Assembly (NCBI RefSeq): GCF_017874475.1
Contig: NZ_JAGGLO010000003.1
Span: 1-64,000 of the forward strand
Origin: Anaerococcus degeneri
GTDB lineage: Bacteria; Bacillota; Clostridia; Tissierellales; Peptoniphilaceae
Length of the DNA: 64,000 nt
Reading direction: 5' to 3'
The notes below the pieces were generated by a model. The model saw nothing but the letters and a program-made list of their open reading frames with translations. It searched no databases and was not told where the DNA came from. Each line of letters opens with the position of its first letter. The first letter of the stretch is position 1. This document shows positions 34,687-44,600 of the stretch, piece after piece. Both the position numbers and the translations under genes were made by a program.

Positions 34687-35431
34687 TCTTTGCCGCCCTT
34701 AGAAAGTTTAATGAATCTGAAATTCTCTTATAAAACTGATCTCTGCTGTCATCTGCCTTGTATATTTCATTGAAAATCTTGCCGTCTCTAATAAAAAGGA
34801 CTCTTTTAGCAAAGGATGCTGCAATATTTGAGTGGGTCACCATGAGAATTGTATTCCCATCTTGGTTTATTCTTTCAAAATAATTTAACAAGTCTTCACT
34901 AGATGAGGAATCGAGTTGGCCCGTTGGTTCATCTGCCAATATTATTTTTGGATTTATTATTAAGGCCCTTGCTACAGCCATCCTTTGCTTTTGTCCACCG
35001 GATATTTCTGCCGGATACTTATTTAAAAGTTCAGTAATTCCAAGCTTATTGACAATAGGCATAAGCTTATTTTCAAAATCATCTGGATTTTCTTCTCTTA
35101 AAACTAGGGGCAAAAGAATATTTTCCCTCACATCAAAATTATCTAAAAGATTAAAATCTTGGAAGATATAGCCAAAATTATCCCTCCTAAAATCTGACTT
35201 TTCCTTTTCAGATAAGGACAGGATTTCCTTGTCATCAAGGAAGATTTGCCCGCTAGTTTCCTTATCAATAAGGGAAATGATATTCAAAAGTGTGGTCTTT
35301 CCTGAACCAGACTCACCCATGATGGCTAGGAAATCACCGTCCTCGACTTTTAAATTCACATCCTTTAGAGCTGTCACAGCGTTGGCTGTATTTTCCTTAT
35401 AAATTTTTCTTAAGTTTTTTATTTCTAACAT
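34673..35431 (-). CDS. BceA-type ABC transporter ATPase
   Basis: About 252 residues from the ATG at 35431, preceded by an AGAGGTG site. An alternative upstream start (35470) adds 13 residues. Walker A is GESGSGKTT, the signature ISGGQKQRMAVARAL and Walker B IILADEPTGQLD. The H-loop is MVTHSNIAAS. It drives the BceB-type permease encoded next and is co-transcribed with the kinase gene. The pattern is close to other LolD/BceA-type ATPases. Confidence 0.9.
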   Translation of the reverse strand: MLEIKNLRKIYKENTANAVTALKDVNLKVEDGDFLAIMGESGSGKTTLLNIISLIDKETSGQIFLDDKEILSLSEKEKSDFRRDNFGYIFQDFNLLDNFDVRENILLPLVLREENPDDFENKLMPIVNKLGITELLNKYPAEISGGQKQRMAVARALIINPKIILADEPTGQLDSSSSEDLLNYFERINQDGNTILMVTHSNIAASFAKRVLFIRDGKIFNEIYKADDSRDQFYKRISDSLNFLRAAKNETH

Positions 35432-35511
35432 ATTTTCACCTCTCATAATATAATTATAAAGGCTTAACAAAAATAAGTCCCTTTGCCCGGCTTACAAAGA
35501 GACCCCTTTTC

Positions 35512-36453
35512 TTACAATTTTGTAAGTTTTGGAAAATTTATCATGATTTTTGTAAATTTCCCCTCTTCTGATTCGATTTTTATATCTAAGTTTAGGTCAT
35601 TGCCAATGGATTTTACAAGATAAAGGCCTAGGCCAGTTGATGACCCAAGTTTCCTGCCATTTTCACCTGTATAACCCATTTCAAAAACCCTAGGCAAGTC
35701 TGCCCCTTTAATTCCAAGCCCATTATCCTCTATAATAAGGAATTTTTTCTCAAAATATACTTTTACTATGCCAGCTTCTGGTGTATATTTCAAAGCGTTA
35801 TTTAAAATCTGACCTATAATAAATCCTAGCCATTTTTCATCACTTACAGTCATAAATCCAAGGTCGCCCACATCTAAGCTAATTTTTTTGGAAATAAAAT
35901 CGTAAGACTTTTCTCTGATTATTTCCTTAACCACAGATTCAATTCTTACTTCCTTAAAGACATAGTCGTTGGTTTTTGAATTGTACCTTACAAAGCCAAG
36001 GAGAATATTTAAATAATCTTCGATCCTCTTATTATTTTTTATAAGTAATTCAAGGTCTGGCTGATTATCAGCTAAGATGAGCTTGTTTTCAGCAATAGGC
36101 GTTTTTATTTCATGAATCCATAGCCCGTAAAAATCCCTAAGGTCGCCTTCAATTTCATTGTAGGCAAGTAATAGGTCCTTGTACTTTTTATCGAGACTTT
36201 CTAATTCATCTAGGATAATTTTTTCCCTCTGGCTTGGATTTTTTGAAATTTCTGTAAAAGTTTGTACCTCTTGATTAAAATACTTATAGAGAAAATAGGC
36301 TAAAAAAATAAAAAAGCTTATCAAAAACCCATAAATTATTGGAAATTTTTCTAGGTTGAAACTTATGAAAACCAACAAATAAGTAAGGCTAATAATAAAA
36401 AAGAAAATAAAAGATACCTTATTTTCCTTCAAAAAATTTTTAAGCTTCAACAT
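35512..36453 (-). CDS. Intramembrane-sensing histidine kinase (BceS-like)
   Basis: The 313-residue kinase has two N-terminal membrane helices (residues 12-60) with almost no extracellular loop, typical of kinases that sense through a partner transporter. The phosphorylated His is in GLWIHEIKTPIAENKLIL, around residues 111-128. The ATPase domain has NNALKYTPE, IEDNGLGIKGADLPRVFE and SSTGLGLYLVKSI. It is coupled to the response regulator by a 14-base overlap and stands 41 bases from the ATPase reading frame. Confidence 0.92.
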   Translation of the reverse strand: MLKLKNFLKENKVSFIFFFIISLTYLLVFISFNLEKFPIIYGFLISFFIFLAYFLYKYFNQEVQTFTEISKNPSQREKIILDELESLDKKYKDLLLAYNEIEGDLRDFYGLWIHEIKTPIAENKLILADNQPDLELLIKNNKRIEDYLNILLGFVRYNSKTNDYVFKEVRIESVVKEIIREKSYDFISKKISLDVGDLGFMTVSDEKWLGFIIGQILNNALKYTPEAGIVKVYFEKKFLIIEDNGLGIKGADLPRVFEMGYTGENGRKLGSSTGLGLYLVKSIGNDLNLDIKIESEEGKFTKIMINFPKLTKL

Positions 36454-37114
36454 AATAACCGTATCCCTGCTTAGTTTTTATAAAATCATCCACCCCAAGA
36501 CCAGCCAAAGACTTTCTTAGTCTAGAAATATTGACTGTTAGGGTATTATCGTCGATGTAAATATCTGTCGACCACAAACTTGTCATTAGCTTATCTCTAG
36601 AGACAACATTTCCCTTATTTACCATAAGGGTTTCCAATATTTTAAATTCATTTTTGGAAAGCTCAAGACTTTTTTCACCAAAACTAATTGACATTGACCT
36701 TAAATCAAGAATTAGGCCTCTAATTTCAAGCCTCGATAGATTATCCTTATAATCGTAAGCCCTCCTTAAAAGTGCCTTGATTTTGGCAAGCAAAAGATCC
36801 ATTTCAAAAGGTTTACTCACGAAATCATCTGCTCCCATTTCCATAGCCATGATTTTATTCATAGTATCTTCTTTAGATGATAAAAATATTATTGGAACAT
36901 TTGAGATATCGCGAATCTTCCTAGTCCAAAAATACCCATCATAAAAAGGTAGGCCAATATCCATGACAACAAGGTCAGGTTTTTCTGATTTAAAAACATC
37001 AAAAACCTTCTCAAAATCACACACAAGGGCGACTTCAAAACCCCACTTCTCAAGCTCATTTTTTAATTTTTCTGAAATTATCTGGCTATCATCAACCACA
37101 AATATCTTAAACAT
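36440..37114 (-). CDS. OmpR-family response regulator (BceR-like)
   Basis: The 224-residue protein has a receiver domain (residues 1-115) with the phospho-acceptor Asp in PDLVVMDIGLPFYDGY around residue 51 and the Lys in DDFVSKPF. The C-terminal winged helix has SKNEFKILETLMVNKGNVVS and RQKGYGYYVEA-like ending (TKQGYGYYVEA). It is the first gene of the four-gene module. No clear promoter was resolved just upstream, where a terminator for the ABC exporter (37137-37164) lies. Confidence 0.94.
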   Translation of the reverse strand: MFKIFVVDDSQIISEKLKNELEKWGFEVALVCDFEKVFDVFKSEKPDLVVMDIGLPFYDGYFWTRKIRDISNVPIIFLSSKEDTMNKIMAMEMGADDFVSKPFEMDLLLAKIKALLRRAYDYKDNLSRLEIRGLILDLRSMSISFGEKSLELSKNEFKILETLMVNKGNVVSRDKLMTSLWSTDIYIDDNTLTVNISRLRKSLAGLGVDDFIKTKQGYGYYVEA

Positions 37115-37136
37115 AAAATCTCCTAAAAATATTATA

Positions 37137-37164
37137 ACACAAAAACCCCAGCTAATGCTGGGGT
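37137..37164 (-). terminator. Terminator of the heterodimeric ABC exporter operon
   Basis: Minus-strand 8-base-pair perfect stem ACCCCAGC / GCTGGGGT with a TAAT-type loop (ATTA), followed by TTTTTG. It is separated from the exporter stop by the inverted-repeat element at 37209-37292. Confidence 0.8.
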
Positions 37165-37208
37165 AAAAATTAAAATCAAATATTTTGTATCATATTTATC
37201 GATTATTG

Positions 37209-37292
37209 ATGAGATTCCTCGTCGAATCCTCACGGATTCTCTGTCGAAATGACGGTTGTTTTGTCATTTCGAACGAATGTGAGAAATCTCAT
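37209..37292. repeat. Short dispersed inverted-repeat element, copy A
   Basis: The 84-base sequence starts ATGAGATT and ends AATCTCAT, exact inverted complements. Inside are a second inverted pair, GTCGAAATGAC and GTCATTTCGAAC. The first 17 bases (ATGAGATTCCTCGTCGA) are identical to the start of the 197-base element at 51027-51223. No open reading frame is present. It resembles non-coding elements of the MITE type, and it lies in a gap between the ABC exporter stop and its terminator. Confidence 0.7.
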
Positions 37293-37329
37293 AAATTCAA
37301 GATTTCTATTTAAAGAATATGAAAATAAG

Positions 37330-39198
37330 TTAATCAAGTTCCAACTTACCGGTATAAAGTTGCCAGTAGGTTCCTTTTTCTTTTATTAATTTGTCGTGGT
37401 TGCCACGTTCTATAATCCTGCCGTCTTCCATTACCATGATTACGTCAGAATTTTGGATGGTTGAAAGCCTGTGGGCTATTACTATGGAAGTTGATCCTGT
37501 CATTAGCTTATCCATTGCCTCTGTGACATCTTTTTCTGTGGCTGTATCTATGGATGAAGTCGCTTCATCAAGAATAAGCATCGGAGGTTCTGCGATAGCT
37601 GCCCTTGAGATTGAAATCAACTGGTTTTGACCATCTGATAGGCTTGAGCCATCGCCTTTGATTTCGGTGTCATATTTTTCTGGCAGCCTTTTTATAAAGG
37701 AATCCGCACCAGAAAGTCTTGCCGCAGCCTTCACATCTTCATCGCTTGCCCTTAGTCTGCCATACTTGATATTGCCCTCAATTGTGTCTGTAAAGAGGTT
37801 TACTTCCTGGAGAACCATACCAAAGGCACGTCTTAGGGCATCTTTTTTAATATCCCTTATGTCAATTCCGTCAACCATGATTGACCCATTATCAATTTCA
37901 TAAAACCTGGTTATGACATTGGTAATAGTTGTCTTTCCTGCTCCGGTAGAGCCAACAAAGGCAATCTTTTCTCCAGGCTCTGCATAAAATGAAATATCCT
38001 TAAGAATTTGGTTTTTCCCATCATAGGAAAAGTCAACATTCTTAAATTCAAGTCTGCCTTCTAGCATCTTGTAGTGTTTCCTATCGCCATCATCCCACAT
38101 CCAAGCATAGCGGCCTGTTAGGTCATCACACTCAGTCACAGATCCGTCTTGATTTTCCACAGCGTGGACAAGTTCTATAAAACCTGTATCTTCCTTTATT
38201 GGCATATCAATTATTTCAAAAATCCTATCTGCCCCTGCCATAGCTTGGAAAACTGCGTTGGCCTGTTGGCTCACATTCACAATCGGATTTTGGATTTGCC
38301 TAATATTTGATAAAAAGGCTGCCAAAACTCCCACAGTCATGTCGCCCTGGATTGTCAAATAAACCCCGTAAACAGTGATGACTCCATATAAGATATTTAC
38401 CATATTAAGTAAAAATGGCATCATCCTACCTGCATAGGTATTGGCACGAGTGAAGGCAATCCTTACTTCCTCAGTCTTATTCCTAAAAGTGTCGAGGATT
38501 TTTTCTTCCCTAGAAAAGACCTTTACAACCTTTTGGCCTGATAGGGTTTCCTCAGAAAATCCTTGAAGACTTGAAATATGTCCCTGGCCTTCTCTGAAAG
38601 CTGTCGAAGACTTATAGATAATCCTTGATAAAATTGGAATCAAGATTGTAAGGCCAATAAGCATTGTAAGTGTTAAGTTAAAGCTTAATTTAAACATAAC
38701 TAGGATTGTACCCACAAGCATAATTGTGGCCCTTACAATGGTAGGGACTGTGTTTGCCAAGGCCTGGCTAAGAACGTCAGTATCATTTGTAAACCTTGAC
38801 ATAATCTCGCCGTGCTTATTGGTATCGAAAAATCCTATTGGCATCTTTTGTACTTTGTCAAAAAGCTCTAGCCTAATATTTCTTATAGATCTTTCTCCAA
38901 CCCTAACCATGAGCCTTGAATATATAAAGGAAGTAAGGGCAGAAACTGCGTAGATAGCACCCATTTGAAGACAGGCAATTTTTAGACCTGATACATCAGA
39001 CTTTAATATATAATTATCAATAATTGGCTGGAGCATGTTTACTCCCCAGATCTGGGTGAGGGCCGAAACTATTACACAAACTACAATCAAAATCATCTGC
39101 CACCTATAAGCAAAAAGGTAAGATAAGAGCCTTGCTATTGACGAAAATGAAACTTTTCTCCTATATGATTTGTCATTCATTTTGTAATCATTAGTCAT
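37330..39198 (-). CDS. ABC exporter half-transporter, catalytic-site partner
   Basis: About 622 residues from the ATG at 39198. It has AAGGAGG at good spacing and an 8-base overlap with the upstream ABC gene. A further upstream extension to 39300 lies within that gene and is rejected. Six membrane segments (residues 30-310) precede a nucleotide-binding domain. Its Walker A is GSTGAGKTT, the signature is altered (SLSDGQNQLISISRA), Walker B is MLILDEATSSID and the H-loop His is present (VIAHRLSTI). It pairs with the degenerate-site partner at 39191-40954. Drug or lipid export is likely. Confidence 0.9.
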   Translation of the reverse strand: MTNDYKMNDKSYRRKVSFSSIARLLSYLFAYRWQMILIVVCVIVSALTQIWGVNMLQPIIDNYILKSDVSGLKIACLQMGAIYAVSALTSFIYSRLMVRVGERSIRNIRLELFDKVQKMPIGFFDTNKHGEIMSRFTNDTDVLSQALANTVPTIVRATIMLVGTILVMFKLSFNLTLTMLIGLTILIPILSRIIYKSSTAFREGQGHISSLQGFSEETLSGQKVVKVFSREEKILDTFRNKTEEVRIAFTRANTYAGRMMPFLLNMVNILYGVITVYGVYLTIQGDMTVGVLAAFLSNIRQIQNPIVNVSQQANAVFQAMAGADRIFEIIDMPIKEDTGFIELVHAVENQDGSVTECDDLTGRYAWMWDDGDRKHYKMLEGRLEFKNVDFSYDGKNQILKDISFYAEPGEKIAFVGSTGAGKTTITNVITRFYEIDNGSIMVDGIDIRDIKKDALRRAFGMVLQEVNLFTDTIEGNIKYGRLRASDEDVKAAARLSGADSFIKRLPEKYDTEIKGDGSSLSDGQNQLISISRAAIAEPPMLILDEATSSIDTATEKDVTEAMDKLMTGSTSIVIAHRLSTIQNSDVIMVMEDGRIIERGNHDKLIKEKGTYWQLYTGKLELD

Positions 39199-40954
39199 TA
39201 GCTCTACCTCCTTGCTCTTGGATATCGACAGTCTCCCTGTAAACCCTGTTGGTCGCATAAAGCTCGTCGTGAGTGCCGATTGCTTCGATTTTTCCTTCAT
39301 TCATAACTATAATCCTGTCTACATACTTAAATGAAGATACCCTCTGGGAAATAATTATCTTGGTCAAATCCTTGTTGTACTTGTTAATCCCATCGATGAT
39401 AGCAGTTTCTGTTTTTGTGTCAACTGCAGATGTGGAGTTATCCATAATAAGGATTTTTGGCTTTTTAAGTAGTGCTCTGGCAATAGTTAGCCTTTGTTTT
39501 TGCCCACCAGAAACGCCTGTTCCGCCCTGGCCAAGGACTGATTCATAGCCATCATGGCGATTTCTTACAAAATCATCGGCCTGAGAAATCTTACTTGCAA
39601 GCTCAATTTCTTCCATAGTCGCCTCATCATCTCCCCATCTGAGGTTATCGGCAATAGATCCTGAAAATAGGGTATTTTTTTGAAGAACTATTGCCACATC
39701 ATCTCTTAAAGTTTTTAGGTCATATTTTTCTACCGAATGGCCACCTACTTTTAGAGACCCTTCGCTTATATCATAGAGTCTTGGAATTAGCTGGACTAGG
39801 GTAGATTTTGAAGACCCTGTTGGCCCTAAAATACCAATTGACTCCCCGCTTTTGATGTGAAGATTTATATCTTCAAGCTGGTAAGAATCCGAATCTTCCT
39901 CATATTTAAAGGAAACATTGTCAAAATCAATTGATCCGTCTTCTAATTTTAGACCTTCTACTTTCTTTTCGTTATCCATCGAAGGCACTCTACTAATTAC
40001 CTCGACAACCCTTGTAATACCTGGTGAAGCTGACATAAACATGGTCAAAACCATAGACATGCCGATAAAAGCTCCAAGAAGCATGGTTGCATACATATTA
40101 AAGGCCACAAGGTCACCGACCTCAAGCCTTCCTTCGATGATTTCAATCCCGCCAAAATAAGTAATACCAACAAAAGTTGCAAACAAAACTACATTGGCAA
40201 GAGGAAAGACAAGAGACATTGGTCCTTGAGATCCGTCCGCATATTCAAACATTTTTTCATTTTGGAAGACAAACTTATCAAGTTCGTATTTTTTCCTAAA
40301 AAACGCCTTAATCACACGCATATTTTTAAGATTTTCCTCCACAACTAGGTTGAGCTTGTCATATTGGTAGCGGGCCTTTCTAAATTTTGGAATAGCATAG
40401 GTTGTAAGTCCCATCAAAAGGGCAAACAAAATTGGCACAGCTATCAAAAATATAAGTGACAATTTTAGGCTCGACTTAAGAGCCAAAACAAAGGCCACAA
40501 TAGCCATAGCTACAGTCTTGATTACAAACCTGGTTGATACAAACATAGAAAAAGTAATCTGTTGGGTGTCAGACGACAACCTTGTCAAAAGCGAAGGAAC
40601 CCCAAAATAATCTATATCTTCAAAAGAAAATCGCTGGATATTTTCAAACTGGGCAAGCCTTGCATTGCGGCCCATACCAGACGAGGCGATACCAGCGTTC
40701 TTAGTCGCCTGCATACCACAAAACATGGTTATAAGGGAAAGAATTACCATCAAAATCCCGTATTTTATGGCAAGTCCCAAATCTTTTCCCTTGACAGCTT
40801 CATTAAGGGTCATGCCCATAATAGCTGGAATAGCAAGCTCTAAGATAGTTTCAAGGCTGGTATAAATCCTTGAAATATTTCGATTTTTCTTAAACTCTCC
40901 CAAATATCTTTTGATATAGGAAAAGGACTTGTAAAATTCTTTTATACTTTCCAT
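39191..40954 (-). CDS. ABC exporter half-transporter, degenerate-site partner
   Basis: The 587-residue exporter has six membrane segments (about residues 25-310) and a nucleotide-binding domain. Walker A is GPTGSSKST and the signature GVSGGQKQRLTIARA is intact. Walker B reads ILIMDNSTSAVD, so the catalytic Glu is replaced by Asn. The H-loop His is replaced by Gln (IIISQRVSSF). This degenerate site is complementary to the intact one in the downstream partner, as in heterodimeric exporters like TM287/288. It follows the MarR gene with a 13-base overlap. Confidence 0.93.
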   Translation of the reverse strand: MESIKEFYKSFSYIKRYLGEFKKNRNISRIYTSLETILELAIPAIMGMTLNEAVKGKDLGLAIKYGILMVILSLITMFCGMQATKNAGIASSGMGRNARLAQFENIQRFSFEDIDYFGVPSLLTRLSSDTQQITFSMFVSTRFVIKTVAMAIVAFVLALKSSLKLSLIFLIAVPILFALLMGLTTYAIPKFRKARYQYDKLNLVVEENLKNMRVIKAFFRKKYELDKFVFQNEKMFEYADGSQGPMSLVFPLANVVLFATFVGITYFGGIEIIEGRLEVGDLVAFNMYATMLLGAFIGMSMVLTMFMSASPGITRVVEVISRVPSMDNEKKVEGLKLEDGSIDFDNVSFKYEEDSDSYQLEDINLHIKSGESIGILGPTGSSKSTLVQLIPRLYDISEGSLKVGGHSVEKYDLKTLRDDVAIVLQKNTLFSGSIADNLRWGDDEATMEEIELASKISQADDFVRNRHDGYESVLGQGGTGVSGGQKQRLTIARALLKKPKILIMDNSTSAVDTKTETAIIDGINKYNKDLTKIIISQRVSSFKYVDRIIVMNEGKIEAIGTHDELYATNRVYRETVDIQEQGGRAND

Positions 40955-41394
40955 TCATCCTCCTTTATAAAATCTTCTCTAATTGTGTCGTTAAGAAGTT
41001 TAAGGGCATCTTTAATCTCCCTAACCTTCTTATCGCCCAATTTTTCGTACATTCTCTTATTTGATTCACTAATAGGTTTTAACCTCTCGTCTCTAATTTC
41101 TTCACCCTTTGCGGTCAGGCTTAAAATCCTCATCCTCTTATCATTTTCCGAAGGAATAAGGTCAATCAGCCCGTCTTCCTTAAGGCTTTTGATGATATTA
41201 TTTACAGTTTGCTTGGGAGCCCCAAGTTTTTCTGCAATATCTTTTTGGCTAGGATTTGCCATGTGGCCGATGTGGATAAGGATAATAGTCTCAAGGTCGC
41301 TTAGACCGTAAAACTTGGCCCTCTCCCTATTGTGGCCATTTGCGCACCTCAGCAAAGAAAAAATAGAGACCATCGGATCAAGTTCAAAATTCAT
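40942..41394 (-). CDS. MarR-family transcriptional regulator
   Basis: About 150 residues from the ATG at 41394, with site AGAGG; an ATG 10 codons upstream (41424) has no good site. The winged-helix domain shows ILIHIGHMANPSQKDIAEKL and the recognition helix GAPKQTVNNIIKSLKEDGLI. The wing is DLIPSENDKRMRILSLTAKG. It probably controls the operon it heads, with an operator-like palindrome at 41443-41452 over the -10 box. The inducer is unknown. Confidence 0.93.
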   Translation of the reverse strand: MNFELDPMVSIFSLLRCANGHNRERAKFYGLSDLETIILIHIGHMANPSQKDIAEKLGAPKQTVNNIIKSLKEDGLIDLIPSENDKRMRILSLTAKGEEIRDERLKPISESNKRMYEKLGDKKVREIKDALKLLNDTIREDFIKEDEWKV

Positions 41395-41439
41395 AAATCC
41401 TCTTTCTCTAAAATAAATAAACAATTATTTGTAATACTT

Positions 41440-41467
41440 ATTATAGTACTATTTAGGACTATGTCAA
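41440..41467 (-). promoter_or_regulatory. Promoter of the MarR-ABC exporter operon, with palindromic operator
   Basis: Minus-strand TTGACA (41467-41462), 16-base spacer, TATAAT (41445-41440). The 10-base perfect palindrome ATAGTACTAT (41452-41443) overlaps the spacer and -10 box, a natural site for autorepression by the MarR protein. The leader is about 40 bases. Confidence 0.8.
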
Positions 41468-41586
41468 GGTATAATTTTTATATAAAAGAGAAATCCAAAG
41501 TTCATAAGATGTCTCGCTAACGCTCGACATGGCGGAGGGGATTGATATTAATACAACACCCCGAGCATTTCTTTACTTTTCTAGAC

Positions 41587-41619
41587 AAAAAAAGACCGCA
41601 AGCCTTAGCTTACGATCTT
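41587..41619 (-). terminator. Terminator of the giant surface-protein gene
   Basis: Minus-strand 12-base-pair stem AAGATCGTAAGC / GCTTGCGGTCTT with one or two wobble or mismatch pairs and loop TAAG, followed by TTTTT. It begins 7 bases after the stop of the surface-protein gene. Confidence 0.88.
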
Positions 41620-41625
41620 TTAATC

Positions 41626-44600
41626 TTATTCTTCGTCCTCATTCTTTTTATCTCTTGTAAAGAATAGTCCGACACTTGATGCTGCCATCAATCCTATATA
41701 TAGTTCATAATTGCTTATGATACCAGTAGTTGGATTTAGGAAATTTTTCACATTTGATACTATCTTTGTACCTGTTTGTTCCATTTTCTTAACAAATTTT
41801 GTGCCTGTTTGGTCTGATTTTTTCTTAGTATCAGTTTTGACAGGTGGTATTTCCTTTTCTGGCTTTTCTGGAATCTTTTCTTCTGGTTTTTCTGGAGTCT
41901 CTGGTTTATCTGGTTCTTCAGGTTTATCTGGTTCCTCAGGTTCTTCAGGATTATCCTCTCCTGGTATTATCGGATCAGGTTCTGGCGTTGGAGTAGGAGT
42001 TGGTTCTGGTTCCGGAGTAGGAGTTGGCTCTGGTTCTGGGACTGGATCTTTGGTTTTGTATGTGTTTACAACATAAAGACCATCCACAGTAGTCTCATAA
42101 TCTAAATTATCAAATGGATTTCCATTTATATCCAATTCTCTTACAGAATAAGTGTATTTATTACCTTTTTCGTCTTTTTCGTCCTGCTCGCCAAAGTTTA
42201 CTTCTATGAAGCCATCCTGATTTACTACATTTCCTACTTCAATCCTTTGTCCTTCCACATCGTGAGGAACTTCACCATCTATATTTCTTTGAAGTTGGAA
42301 AAATACATTTGGCTTAGTAATATTATTTGGTACATTCACCCATTTCTTATAAGCAACTATATTATTTGGATCTTGTGGCTTTTGGCAGGCATTTTCTACC
42401 TTGAAAATCAAAGTGTTATCTGTTGAATTGTCAATATCTTTTTTAACGGTTGATAGGTACTTGTTACCATTTCGTTCAAAAATATGATCTAAACCAACAC
42501 CAACTTCTACGAGCTTATAAGTGTAAGGATAATTATCCTTATCTTTAAGAGGAAGATTTTCCCCAATTTGGGTTACAACATCTGGATCAATAGTAATACT
42601 ATCTTTTACAACTTCTTCCTCACTATCAGGTTTAGAGCTTTTTCTAATAAGTTGAAGATCAACTTGACCATGGTCCTCTTCAGGCCCACCTTGCCAAATC
42701 TTAGTCGCCTTGACTGTGATTTTCTTAGATTCTGGAGTAGGAGTTACTTCCTTATTTTTAGTATTTGTTACTGTTAGGCCATCTTTGCTGTATGTTGCGG
42801 TATAACCTTCTGGTACATATTTATTTCCTTTAACGTCAACTTCTTTTACAGAATAGGTGTATTCATTTCCGTTATCATCAGCTATATCTTGATCTTTCCA
42901 AGTTACTTCTGTTATATCTTCAAGTTTTTTAATTTCTTGACCTTGAACCTCTTGAGCATCTCCGCCTTTGATTTTCCTATAAAGTTTAAAGTAGATAGTA
43001 GGCCTTGTTTCGCCTTTTTCTAAATCGCCTTTCCAAACTTTTGTTGCGGTGATGTCTTTTTTCGCAACTCCGTAGGTATTGGTGACTATTAAGCCATCTT
43101 CTTTTGAAGAGTAATTTTGATGACTAAATTTATTACCACTTTCATCAACTTCTTTTACAAAGTAAATATAGTCAACTCCATTTTCGTCAGTCTTATACTG
43201 CTTGCCGAAGTTTGCTTTGTTATCACTATCAAGATCGGTTGTGTTTACAACTTTCTCTCCTTGATTTTTTTCTGAAGTCTTTCTCCAAAGTTCAAGTTTG
43301 ACTGTAGGTCGTGTTTCATTATCTGGAACACCAACCCATTTCTTTTCACCAATTACATCGATTTTTGGACTTGTATATTTGTTGGTAATGGTTAACTTAT
43401 CATCACTATATTTAGATTCATAATTAGTTGGAACATTTGGTTCCATAGCGTAGTAGGTAAATTCCCTACCACTTGGGTCGTGCTTTGGAAGGTCTTTGAA
43501 GGTTTGAGACTGCTCATTATCTCCCTCAGGAGTTGTAGTAAATTCTCCAACTTTTTCATCAATTAGAGCTTTTGATTTTTCTTCATCTGACAAGTCTTCT
43601 TTGTATTCTGCCTTGTAGCCCTTTCTCCAAAGTTCAATAGTTGTAGTTGGCTTAGTTCCGCCTTTCCAAACTTTCTTAACTGTAATATCTATAATATTTT
43701 TATTCGGAGTTTCAGTTTCTCCTGGTTTGACGTTTTTGTTTACTACGGTTAGGGTCTTTTCATAGTCTTTTTTATTATCAGTTTTTTCTAATTTTACTTT
43801 TATTGGATCTGCTGATAATTTTGAACTAGTCTTATCATAGTCACCTTCAATGTAATATGGAGTATAGCCATGGTTTTCTATTTCTTCAACCTTATAGTCT
43901 CCGTCAAATAGATTTTCTAATACTTTTGTTTCGCCAGCAACCAATTCAAATTCTTCTGTATATTCTGTTGGCTCATTATTTTTAGATCCATTTATCTTTG
44001 GGCCTGTGACTTTGAATTTAAACTTCAATGGAGCTGGAACTGCCATTCTGGTCATGGTTGACTGTTTCTCTACAGGTTGGTTTTCTAGGACTTTTTTGAT
44101 GGTGAATTTGCCCTGTGGTTTTTCAAATTTTGCTACAAAAGTGTAGTTATCACATACACCTTGGTCTTTACCTAAAAGACCTTTTGATTGATCTTCTTTG
44201 CGTTCCCAACCTACAAATTGATAGCCCTCATCAGGTACAATTTTTACACCTGTTTTGTCAGAATTATTAGTATCAGGTACTGGGATATTAGAAAATTTCA
44301 AGCCCTTTACAACGTCATAGTGAACAGTTTTGGCTTTACCACCTTCTTCGAGTTTACCGTTTTCGCCAGCTTTGAAGGTCACTCTGACATAACCTTTTGG
44401 TGTTTTAGAAGTGTCACCATCTGGGACTCTTATTAGCCTTACGTCCCTATAATAGAAAGTAATCTCTTTTTTACCAGTTTTATTAATTCCTAAGAACTCA
44501 TTTGTTTCCTCATTAACATCAAAGACGAGTTGTTGTTGTGGCTTTTCTCCCTCGGCTAGGACCCAACCTGGGATTTTTTTGTAATTCCTAGCATCATAGT

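Noticed and set aside
39199-39300. N-terminal extension of the ABC exporter to 39300
   Set aside because: It lies inside the upstream ABC gene. The ATG at 39198 has AAGGAGG and fits the membrane-domain start.
41980-42050. Possible CRISPR or tandem DNA repeat
   Set aside because: The repeat is in frame within the adhesin stalk (Pro/Glu/Thr codons). Unit spacing is short and there are no spacers.
41711-42076. Plus-strand open frame in the Pro/Glu/Thr-rich part of the adhesin
   Set aside because: It is the antisense of repetitive PEPTP-type codons. The composition (Ser/Gly repeats) is an artefact of the repeat.
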